From: Flavobacteriaceae bacterium UBA5079
GTDB lineage: Bacteria; Bacteroidota; Bacteroidia; Flavobacteriales; Flavobacteriaceae
Reading direction: 5' to 3'
DNA length: 10,387 nt
Assembly (NCBI GenBank): GCA_002414705.1
Contig: DIAL01000168.1
Location: forward strand, 1 to 10,387
In this document: positions 1 through 6,049 of the stretch, piece by piece
How positions within the stretch are numbered: position 1 is the stretch's first letter
How the letters are laid out: each line of letters opens with the position of its first letter
Notes under the pieces: generated by a model
The model's database searches: none
What the model saw: only the letters and a program-made list of their open reading frames with translations
What the model was told of the DNA's origin: nothing
Position numbers and translations under genes: made by a program

Positions 1-14
1 GTTGCTGTTCCATA

Positions 15-227
15 TTACAAACTAACTAAACTTTTTATTTTTACTGCTTTTTCAAAATGATCTAATTGGTGTGTTTCAATCCACCAAGTTGCTGCTTCCA
101 TAAGCAGTTTAGGATTATCATTTCTATTCGCGAAAAAAGCATAGAAAGACAAACCAACATTTTCGCCTTTCTGTGCTATTTTAGTATTACAAACCTCTAT
201 TATTTTTATCTTCAATTCTGGGCTCAT
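15..227 (-). CDS. Small conserved protein of unknown function (DUF6500-like)
   Basis: This 70-residue protein has no signal peptide and no membrane segment. It is rich in charged and aromatic residues, with a central stretch reading LSFYAFFANRNDN and then AATWWIETHQLDHFEKA. The tryptophan pair and the regular spacing of charged residues suggest a compact helical fold. From memory it resembles a short uncharacterised bacterial family of about this length that I associate with DUF6500; I could not check this, and no function is known to me. The ATG lies 2 nt after the stop of the RNA helicase gene (read as TAGGGATG on the minus strand), so it is almost certainly co-transcribed and possibly translationally coupled with it. 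The stop is only 14 nt from the window edge, so any terminator cannot be judged. I am confident that it is a gene and unsure of its role. Confidence 0.8.
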   Translation of the reverse strand: MSPELKIKIIEVCNTKIAQKGENVGLSFYAFFANRNDNPKLLMEAATWWIETHQLDHFEKAVKIKSLVSL

Positions 228-229
228 CC

Positions 230-1531
230 CTAATCTCGCCTACTTTTTGGACGTCTACTTGATGACCGATTATCATTAGATCTATTCGACTTTCTAGATG
301 AATTATCTGATGGACCTCTAGAACCAGACTGCGCTTTTTTAGGGCTACGTTGCTGACTTCTACCTTGACCTTGCTTAATAGGCTGTGTAGATGCATTAGG
401 ATCTGGTTCAAAACCTTCCATAATAGTCACAGGAATTCGCTCACCTACTAATTTTTCAATATCACGTAAAAATGTGGTTTCATCAGCACTCACTAAAGAA
501 ATAGCTTCACCACTGGCTCCTGCTCTACCTGTTCTACCTATTCGATGTACATAATCTTCAGATATATTTGGTAACTCAAAATTTATAACATGCGGTAATA
601 ATGGAATATCTAATCCACGAGCTGCAATATCTGTAGCAACTAAAACACTTATTTTACTAGATTTGAATCCAGCCAATGCTTTGGTTCTTGCCCCTTGGTT
701 TTTATTTCCATGAATAGCAGCTGCTGTAATTCCGCTACTAATCATTTTTTTACAAAGTTTATTTGCACCATGTTTAGTACGTGTAAAAACAAGCACTTGA
801 TTCCAATTACCATCTAAAATCAATTTGATAATTAAATCCGTTTTTTTGCCTTTAGCAACGCGATATACTTTTTGTGTAATAGCATCTACCGTGGAATTTT
901 CTGGCGTTGCTTCAACTAAAACGGGCTTTCGCAAAATTCCGTTGGCCAGTTTTTTTATCTCTTTAGAAAACGTAGCCGAAAACAATAAGTTTTGTCTTTT
1001 AGGTGGCATTAAAGCCATAATACGCTCTATATCCCGTAAAAAACCCATATCTAACATTCTGTCAGCTTCATCTAAAACAAGAATTTCTATTTGCTTTAAT
1101 GAAATAACACCTTGATTCTGTAAATCTAAAAGGCGTCCTGGTGTTGCAACTAAGATATCAACTCCACGATTTAGTGACGCTACTTGTGGTTTTTGGTTTA
1201 CACCTCCAAAAATAACCAACGCGCGTAAATCAGTAAATTCACTATAAGATTTTACATTTTCATAAACCTGTGCTGCTAATTCACGTGTTGGTGTTAAAAT
1301 TAAAGCACGAATAGGTCTACGATGAGACGTATGTGTTTGAGATAGTATTTGTAATAACGGAAGTGTAAAACCAGCCGTTTTCCCTGTTCCTGTTTGAGCA
1401 GATGCTAAAACATCGCGTCCTTCAAGAACCGCTGGTATTGCTTTTTGCTGAATGGGTGAAGGTGTTTCATAACCTTGCTTACTGACCGCTTTTAAAAGGG
1501 CGTCAGACAAACCTAATGTTTTAAATGACAT
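230..1531 (-). CDS. rhlE: DEAD-box ATP-dependent RNA helicase, RhlE-like
   Basis: This is a cytoplasmic ATP-dependent RNA helicase that remodels RNA duplexes; family members act in ribosome assembly, RNA decay and cold adaptation. All the family motifs are visible in the 433 residues: Q motif around F3-Q28, motif I AQTGTGKT at 45-52, Ia PTREL at 81-85, GG at 109-110, Ib TPGR at 130-133, DEAD at 154-157, SAT at 185-187, VFTRT at 248-252, [10 protein letters not shown] at 299-308 and HRIGRTGR at 329-336. The two RecA-like domains end near residue 375. The last 55 residues form a low-complexity tail rich in Ser, Arg, Lys, Gln and Asn, typical of RhlE proteins and probably RNA-binding. The ATG follows an A-rich leader and a plausible Bacteroidota promoter with a hairpin between them. 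A 70-aa gene follows after 2 nt. The RhlE label rests on overall similarity; the exact subfamily is less certain than the DEAD-box assignment. Confidence 0.95.
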   Translation of the reverse strand: MSFKTLGLSDALLKAVSKQGYETPSPIQQKAIPAVLEGRDVLASAQTGTGKTAGFTLPLLQILSQTHTSHRRPIRALILTPTRELAAQVYENVKSYSEFTDLRALVIFGGVNQKPQVASLNRGVDILVATPGRLLDLQNQGVISLKQIEILVLDEADRMLDMGFLRDIERIMALMPPKRQNLLFSATFSKEIKKLANGILRKPVLVEATPENSTVDAITQKVYRVAKGKKTDLIIKLILDGNWNQVLVFTRTKHGANKLCKKMISSGITAAAIHGNKNQGARTKALAGFKSSKISVLVATDIAARGLDIPLLPHVINFELPNISEDYVHRIGRTGRAGASGEAISLVSADETTFLRDIEKLVGERIPVTIMEGFEPDPNASTQPIKQGQGRSQQRSPKKAQSGSRGPSDNSSRKSNRSNDNRSSSRRPKSRRD

Positions 1532-1544
1532 ATGTAGTATTTGT

Positions 1545-1578
1545 GAAGTGATAATCTAATAAATACAGATGTCACTTC
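1545..1578 (-). promoter_or_regulatory. Stem-loop in the 5' leader of the RNA helicase mRNA
   Basis: On the minus strand GAAGTGA (1578-1572) pairs perfectly with TCACTTC (1551-1545). Inside it, after a small internal loop, ATCT (1570-1567) pairs with AGAT (1557-1554), leaving a 9-nt AT-rich loop. That gives 11 bp in two stacked helices, ending 13 nt before the helicase start codon. If transcription starts a few bases after the -7 element at 1591-1598, this hairpin lies nearly at the 5' end of the message. It could stabilise the mRNA or be a target for the helicase itself. The structure is seen in the sequence; the role is inference. Confidence 0.5.
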
Positions 1579-1590
1579 TTTTGTTAGTGG

Positions 1591-1598
1591 CAAAGGTA
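1591..1598 (-). promoter_or_regulatory. Promoter -7 element for the RNA helicase
   Basis: The minus strand reads TACCTTTG, a full match to the Bacteroidota -7 consensus TAnnTTTG. It lies 59 nt upstream of the helicase ATG. No clear TTG or TTTG is present at the usual -33 distance; the nearest candidate is a weak TTTAG. A start site roughly 5-7 nt downstream would give a leader of about 50-55 nt containing the stem-loop at 1545-1578. Confidence 0.55.
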
Positions 1599-1753
1599 AA
1601 CTTATTTAATTCCTAAACTTGGTATATTCCAGTTTTTATCACATTCCAACCATATGTGGAATTTAACATTTAACAGACTGATTTTAAGATAGTTTTAATA
1701 AAAAAATGTAATTTTTTTATTATATTAAACTGAACACAAAAAAGAAAACAATT

Positions 1754-1897
1754 ATGGGCACTATATCAGATAAAAGAAAATTTAAACCAACCAAGGAACA
1801 GTCAAATCCAACAAATCCTACCGGAAATACCAATATTGAAACCAACGATTTTGATATTGATAAAAAGACCATTAGAGATCAGAAAAGTAAAGAATAA
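1754..1897 (+). CDS. Small hydrophilic protein of unknown function, 47 aa
   Basis: This ORF of 47 codons plus TAA starts with MGTISDKRKFKPTKEQ and is almost entirely polar. It is rich in Lys, Asn, Thr, Asp and Glu, with no cysteine, no tryptophan and no hydrophobic stretch, so it is probably disordered or a small binding protein. The ATG follows an A-rich leader (AAAAAAGAAAACAATT), which is favourable for translation in Bacteroidota. A strong intrinsic terminator begins 22 nt after the stop, which supports real transcription of a short monocistronic unit. I do not recognise the family. It might instead be a small-RNA transcript containing a chance ORF, but the good leader, ATG start and terminator spacing favour a coding gene. 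No convincing TAnnTTTG element is visible upstream. Confidence 0.55.
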   Translation: MGTISDKRKFKPTKEQSNPTNPTGNTNIETNDFDIDKKTIRDQKSKE

Positions 1898-1918
1898 ACA
1901 CTTTTTTTGATTTTTTGG

Positions 1919-1954
1919 AAAAGCCTATTTCATGAATTTGAAATAGGCTTTTTT
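1919..1954 (+). terminator. Intrinsic terminator after the 47-aa ORF
   Basis: A perfect 13-bp stem pairs 1919-1931 (AAAAGCCTATTTC) with 1940-1952 (GAAATAGGCTTTT) around an 8-nt loop, and six T residues run from 1949 to 1954. The orientation with the T tract fits termination on the plus strand. It ends transcription of the small ORF at 1754-1897 and insulates the SprT-like gene downstream. On the minus strand the stem is followed by only a short T run, so termination in that direction would be weaker. Confidence 0.85.
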
Positions 1955-2027
1955 ACTAGTTGTTTTTGGAATTAAATAATCCTAAAAATAACTCAAATCA
2001 ATCGTCCAAACTTATTCAAGAATTATG

Positions 2028-2035
2028 TTATTTTG
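2028..2035 (+). promoter_or_regulatory. Possible -7 element for the SprT-like gene
   Basis: TTATTTTG differs from TAnnTTTG at one position and is followed by C, as is common in flavobacterial promoters. It lies 4 nt before the preferred ATG at 2040, so a start 5-7 nt downstream would give a message with essentially no leader. No TTG is visible at the -33 distance, so support is modest. Confidence 0.3.
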
Positions 2036-2039
2036 CAAT

Positions 2040-2639
2040 ATGGAAAACACCCTAAAATCTTATATTCCAGAGGCAGCTATTTCACAAGTATTAGCATTAT
2101 TGGATCATGACGATTTAACTGTAAAAATTAAAACAGAACGTAAAACACGTCATGGTGATTATAGACGTTTACTAAACGGCAAGCATGAAATTACCATAAA
2201 CTCAAACTTAAATTCCTATCGCTTTTTAATAACACTTATTCACGAAGTCGCTCATTTTGAAGCATATAAAAATTTTGGAAAAGATATAAAACCACATGGA
2301 AAAGCATGGAAACACACCTTTCAAAAACTGATGTTACCGTTTTTAAATCCTGAAGTTTTTCCAATGGATTTATTGCCACTTTTAGCCAATCATTTTAAAA
2401 ATCCAAAAGCTAGTAGTGACACCGATATCAAATTGGCTTATGCATTAAAACAATTTGATCCACAAAATAATAAATCCTATGTATTTGAAATGGCCATTGG
2501 ACAAACATTTAAATTATACAATGGTAAAATTTTCAAGAAAGGACATAAACGTGTGAAACGCATTGAATGTGTTGAAATTAAAACAGGAAAATTGTATCTT
2601 TTCAACCCGAATGCTGAAGTAGATGTTTTAAATGATTAA
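2040..2639 (+). CDS. SprT-like zinc metalloprotease-fold protein
   Basis: This is a SprT-family protein with a zinc-metalloprotease fold. The active-site motif HEVAH lies at residues 68-72 of the 199-aa form, and H86 in KPHGKAWK is the likely third zinc ligand, as expected for SprT-like domains. Eukaryotic relatives such as Spartan cleave DNA-protein crosslinks; the bacterial substrate is unknown. A basic segment (HKRVKRIECVEIKTGK) follows near the C-terminus, but the cysteine zinc ribbon found in many SprT proteins is absent, which to my knowledge is normal for flavobacterial members. An in-frame ATG at 2025 would add MLFCN. I prefer 2040 because homologues I recall begin MEsTLqkYIPEAA and because the extra codons coincide with a -7-like element. 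There is no signal peptide, so it is cytoplasmic. A guanylyltransferase gene follows 68 nt downstream on the same strand. Confidence 0.88.
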   Translation: MENTLKSYIPEAAISQVLALLDHDDLTVKIKTERKTRHGDYRRLLNGKHEITINSNLNSYRFLITLIHEVAHFEAYKNFGKDIKPHGKAWKHTFQKLMLPFLNPEVFPMDLLPLLANHFKNPKASSDTDIKLAYALKQFDPQNNKSYVFEMAIGQTFKLYNGKIFKKGHKRVKRIECVEIKTGKLYLFNPNAEVDVLND

Positions 2640-2674
2640 TGAATATCTTTTCAGGAAATTAAAGTTTTTAAAAA

Positions 2675-2689
2675 AAACAGGTTCTGTTT
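2675..2689 (+). repeat. Short hairpin between the SprT-like gene and manC
   Basis: AAACAG at 2675-2680 pairs with CTGTTT at 2684-2689 around a 3-nt loop. On the plus strand it is followed by AAAA rather than a T run, so it is a poor terminator for the SprT-like gene. Read on the minus strand it would have a T8 run, but no minus-strand gene ends here. It may be a leader structure for manC or chance in AT-rich sequence. Confidence 0.25.
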
Positions 2690-2707
2690 AAAATTAAATG
2701 ATATTAA

Positions 2708-3787
2708 ATGAAAAAAAATTATTACGCCATATTAATGGCAGGTGGAGTTGGGTCTCGTTTTTGGCCTGTAAGCACACAAGATTATCCCAAACAGTTTCAT
2801 GATATGCTTGGAACTGGCGATACCTTAATTCAGAAAACATTTAGTCGTTTAAGCAAGCTGATTCCTACAGAAAATATTTTTATTCTAACCAATGAACGTT
2901 ATAACGATTTAGTTTATAAGCAACTACCAGAGGTTACTAAACGCCAAGTAGTACTGGAACCAGCTATGCGAAATACAGCTCCTTGTATTTTATATGCGTC
3001 TTTAAAAATTCAGAAAGAAAATCCGGATGCACTAATGATTGTGGCACCAAGTGACCATTGGATTGAAGATGAAGATGCATTTACCAATAACGTAAAACAG
3101 GCTTTTGAATTTTGTGCAACTCATGATGCGCTTATGACATTGGGTATTAAGCCTACATTTCCAAATACAGGTTACGGTTATATTGAATATAGCAAAACAG
3201 CTGACACGGCTATAAAACCCGTAAACCAATTTCGTGAAAAACCAAATTACGAAACAGCTAAAGCATTTATAGAACAAGGTAATTTTTTGTGGAATGCTGG
3301 AATTTTCATGTGGAGCGTAGCTAGTGTTATTGAAGCATTTAAAAATAATCAATCAGATTTATTTAAACTTTTTGAAAGCGGAATACCTGCTTATAACACA
3401 AACAACGAAGCCTCTTTTATTGCAGAAAATTATGATAAAGCGGAAAACATTTCAGTAGATTATGCCATTATGGAATCCTCAAAAAATGTGTATGTTCTTC
3501 CTGCTACTTTTGACTGGAATGATTTAGGAACTTGGGGAAGTTTATATGATAAACTAGATAAAGATTCTAACAATAATGCCATTGTAAATGCACAAACATT
3601 AACCGAAAACGCAACTGGCAATATGATTAAAACACAAGGAGAAAAACTCGTTGTAATTGATGGTTTAAACGATTACATAATTGTTGACAAAGACGAAGTT
3701 TTACTTATCTTTCCCAAGTCTAAAGAACAAGACATTAAGGAAACGTTACTACGCGTAAAAAATAATTTTGGAGACCAATTTATTTAA
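2708..3787 (+). CDS. manC: Mannose-1-phosphate guanylyltransferase (GDP-mannose pyrophosphorylase)
   Basis: This cytoplasmic enzyme makes GDP-mannose from mannose 1-phosphate and GTP, feeding mannose and fucose units into lipopolysaccharide, exopolysaccharide and glycoproteins. The nucleotidyltransferase signature is at the N-terminus (AGGVGSRFWP at 11-20, then PKQF at 27-30). Further family motifs are APSDHW at 113-118, TGYGYIE at 154-160, FREKP at 175-179, NAGIFMW at 196-202, VDYAIME at 250-256 and DWNDLGTW at 269-276. At 359 residues it has only the pyrophosphorylase domain and a short C-terminal beta region. It lacks the phosphomannose isomerase domain of longer bifunctional ManC/AlgA enzymes, so isomerisation must be supplied by another gene. 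The DUF389 gene begins 2 nt after the stop, which indicates an operon. Confidence 0.95.
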   Translation: MKKNYYAILMAGGVGSRFWPVSTQDYPKQFHDMLGTGDTLIQKTFSRLSKLIPTENIFILTNERYNDLVYKQLPEVTKRQVVLEPAMRNTAPCILYASLKIQKENPDALMIVAPSDHWIEDEDAFTNNVKQAFEFCATHDALMTLGIKPTFPNTGYGYIEYSKTADTAIKPVNQFREKPNYETAKAFIEQGNFLWNAGIFMWSVASVIEAFKNNQSDLFKLFESGIPAYNTNNEASFIAENYDKAENISVDYAIMESSKNVYVLPATFDWNDLGTWGSLYDKLDKDSNNNAIVNAQTLTENATGNMIKTQGEKLVVIDGLNDYIIVDKDEVLLIFPKSKEQDIKETLLRVKNNFGDQFI

Positions 3788-3789
3788 AT

Positions 3790-5277
3790 ATGGAAGAAAA
3801 TAAATTCAACTTTTCTGAAGAAGAAATAAACAAGGGAGCAGCAACTGATGAAGCTAAAAAGGATGCAGCTGTTGAAGAGTCTAAAAAAGCAGTAAAAAAA
3901 GACGCTAAAGGACTTTTTCAAAATGTCAAAAAATTCTTAATTGAATTATTAGATTTTCGTGAAGATACCGATCGGGATGAAACAACTGAAGCCATTAAAA
4001 AGGACATTTCGTTTAAAGGTGCAACAGCATGGATTTTAGTATGTTCCATTTTCGTGGCTTCCATTGGATTAAATGCGAACTCTACGGCTGTTGTTATTGG
4101 TGCCATGTTAATTTCACCACTTATGGGCCCTATTTTAGGTATTGGTTTATCTGTGGCTGTAAATGATATTGACACGATGAAGAAATCACTAATAAATTTA
4201 GCCATCATGATTGTGTTGAGTTTATTAACTGCTTACCTATTTTTCTGGTTATTTCCTTTAAGTGAAGATACATCGGAATTATTAGGTCGTGTACAACCAG
4301 ATATTCGTGATGTATTAATTGCCTTTTTTGGAGGAGCCGCCTTAATAATCGCCAAAACAAAACGAGGCACCATTGCTTCTGCCATATTTGGTGTAGCAAT
4401 TGCTACGGCTTTAATGCCACCTTTATGTACCGCAGGTTATGGTCTTGCTAAAGCCAATTGGCCATACTTTTTTGGTGCTATGTATTTGTTTATCATCAAT
4501 ACCATTTTCATTGCATTAGCTACGTTTATAGTGGTAAAAGCATTGCGCTTTCCTATGTTAAAATATGCGAACTCTAAAAAACGTAAACGTATAGCACAAA
4601 TTGCTTCATTTTTAGCAGTAATTGTTATGATTCCTGCGGTTTTAACCTTTTGGAGTGTTTTACAGCAAAGTAATTTTGATACAGAAGCCAAACGTTTTGT
4701 AGATAATGAATTAAAGGGATTGCCTCAATATGAGTTCATAAAAAAGAATACCATTCCTAAATTTAATGATGGTGACTCCTATATTGAATTTAACACATAC
4801 GGTTTAGGTGAAATTCCTGAATCCACCATCAACCTAATAAAAAGTAGAACATCTGATTATCCAGCGCTAGCAAATACGCGTATTATTTTTAATCAAAGCA
4901 GAACGGAACAATATGACAACATGAAGTTCATGGAGCAATTACGGTATCGTGACTCTTTAGATTTAATTTCACAATCTCAAAAAATCACCTCTCTAGAAGA
5001 TCGTATTAAAGTATTATCTGCCTTGGAAAAAAACACCATACCTTTTAACGACGTTATAAAAGAAGTTAAAATAAACTACGAAAATTTAGAGCGTTTTAGT
5101 TATGCTAATGAAATAGAATCTGATTTTGAAAACACAGATACTATTTCAGTATTTTCTGTAAAATGGAATGAAGACAACCTAAACGCAGCAGGTGTTGCTA
5201 AAGAGCAAGATAAATTAGAGCGCTGGTTGAAAGTTAAATTAAAACTGGATACACTTGTTGTTAGACAAATACGATAA
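3790..5277 (+). CDS. DUF389 multi-pass membrane protein with a large soluble C-terminal domain
   Basis: This inner-membrane protein of unknown function carries the DUF389 hydrophobic domain. Residues 1-45 are a charged, Ala/Lys/Glu-rich soluble stretch. About six or seven hydrophobic segments lie between residues 78 and 290. They include the conserved run NSTAVVIGAMLISPLMGPIL at 97-116 and a second conserved block around ATALMPPLCTAGYGLA at 205-220. A hydrophilic segment of about 200 residues (291-495) follows the last membrane helix and may contain a coiled coil around 390-412. With an odd or even number of helices unresolved, I cannot say on which side it lies. The gene starts 2 nt after manC and so is probably translated from the same message. 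It ends 4 nt from the stop of the opposing mlaF gene. No transport activity can be assigned from sequence. Confidence 0.9.
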   Translation: MEENKFNFSEEEINKGAATDEAKKDAAVEESKKAVKKDAKGLFQNVKKFLIELLDFREDTDRDETTEAIKKDISFKGATAWILVCSIFVASIGLNANSTAVVIGAMLISPLMGPILGIGLSVAVNDIDTMKKSLINLAIMIVLSLLTAYLFFWLFPLSEDTSELLGRVQPDIRDVLIAFFGGAALIIAKTKRGTIASAIFGVAIATALMPPLCTAGYGLAKANWPYFFGAMYLFIINTIFIALATFIVVKALRFPMLKYANSKKRKRIAQIASFLAVIVMIPAVLTFWSVLQQSNFDTEAKRFVDNELKGLPQYEFIKKNTIPKFNDGDSYIEFNTYGLGEIPESTINLIKSRTSDYPALANTRIIFNQSRTEQYDNMKFMEQLRYRDSLDLISQSQKITSLEDRIKVLSALEKNTIPFNDVIKEVKINYENLERFSYANEIESDFENTDTISVFSVKWNEDNLNAAGVAKEQDKLERWLKVKLKLDTLVVRQIR

Positions 5278-5281
5278 ATAG

Positions 5282-6049
5282 TTAAGCACGTTCTTCCAGA
5301 TACATCTGGCGCACTTTTTTAAAGAGTTCAGAAGAATACACAAAGTTGGTTACGGCTTCATTATCGGTTTTAAAAATCGTTTTATTGGAGCCTTCCCATT
5401 CTTTTAGTCCATCTTTTAAGAATACTATTTTTTCTCCTATTTCCATAACCGAGTTCATATCATGAGAGTTAATTATGGTTGTAATATTATACTCTTCAGT
5501 AATTTCTTGAATTAAATTATCAATTACCATTGCGGTTTTTGGATCCAAACCAGAATTAGGCTCATCACAAAACAAATAATTAGGTTTGTTAACAATAGCA
5601 CGAGCAATAGCAACACGCTTTTGCATTCCGCCAGACGCTTCACTTGGATATTTATTATGTGCATCTTCTAAATTCACACGTTTTAACACAAAATCGGCTC
5701 GATCCTGCATTTCACTATTACTTTGCTTTGTAAACATGCGCAGAGGAAACATTACGTTTTCCAAAATAGTCATGGAATCAAACAAGGCGCTTCCTTGAAA
5801 AACCATACCCATTTCTGCTCGTAAATTTCGTCTTTGGTCGTCTGTAAGTTCAGAATAAATTTTTCCATCATAGGCTATTGTGCCTTCTTCGGGATGAAAT
5901 AACCCTAATAAACATTTCAAAAAAACCGTTTTACCAGAACCACTTTGTCCTATAACCAAACTTGTTTTGCCTTTTTCAAAAGTGGTTGAAACACCCTTTA
6001 AAATATGCGCATCTCCAAAAGATTTATGTAAGTTTTTAACTTCTATCAT
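5282..6049 (-). CDS. mlaF: ABC transporter ATP-binding protein, MlaF-like
   Basis: This is the ATPase subunit of an Mla-type phospholipid transporter, located on the cytoplasmic face of the inner membrane with MlaE. Its 255 residues show Walker A GQSGSGKT at 34-41, Q-loop Q85 within MVFQGSALFDSMTILENV, the signature ASGGMQKRVAIARA at 138-151, Walker B YLFCDE at 158-163, the D-loop SGLDP at 166-170 and switch H196. The FQGSALFDSMT segment and the SGGMQKR form of the signature are characteristic of the MlaF/Ttg2A group rather than importers in general. Its ATG overlaps the mlaE stop by 4 nt (ATGA), so translation is probably coupled. The MlaD-like MCE protein that usually completes the complex is not in this window. 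Confidence 0.93.
   Translation of the reverse strand: MIEVKNLHKSFGDAHILKGVSTTFEKGKTSLVIGQSGSGKTVFLKCLLGLFHPEEGTIAYDGKIYSELTDDQRRNLRAEMGMVFQGSALFDSMTILENVMFPLRMFTKQSNSEMQDRADFVLKRVNLEDAHNKYPSEASGGMQKRVAIARAIVNKPNYLFCDEPNSGLDPKTAMVIDNLIQEITEEYNITTIINSHDMNSVMEIGEKIVFLKDGLKEWEGSNKTIFKTDNEAVTNFVYSSELFKKVRQMYLEERA
5296..5320 (+). terminator. Candidate terminator for the manC-DUF389 transcript inside mlaF
   Basis: CCAGA at 5296-5300 pairs with TCTGG at 5305-5309 around a TACA loop, and T6 follows at 5315-5320 after a 5-nt gap. It sits 19 nt downstream of the DUF389 stop, in sequence that also encodes the C-terminus of MlaF on the other strand. The short stem and the gap before the T run make it weak, but no better terminator is visible for this operon. 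Confidence 0.3.

Noticed and set aside
187..411. Open frame of 74 codons on the minus strand at the end of the helicase gene
   Set aside because: It overlaps the coding sequence of the helicase C-terminal tail in another frame, and its translation shows no recognisable domain.
825..1115. Plus-strand open frame of 96 codons opposite the helicase gene
   Set aside because: It lies antisense within the conserved RecA-like core and shows no recognisable domain or leader; it is explained by the codon pattern of the helicase.
1532..2039. Possible riboswitch or non-coding RNA in the longest gene-poor stretch
   Set aside because: Apart from the helicase leader hairpin, the half-site repeats, the small ORF and its terminator, I see no conserved riboswitch core, tRNA-like fold or other structured RNA.
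3918..4208. Minus-strand open frame opposite the DUF389 gene
   Set aside because: It is antisense to the conserved DUF389 membrane core, has no supporting signals, and its residue pattern mirrors the hydrophobic codons of the real gene.
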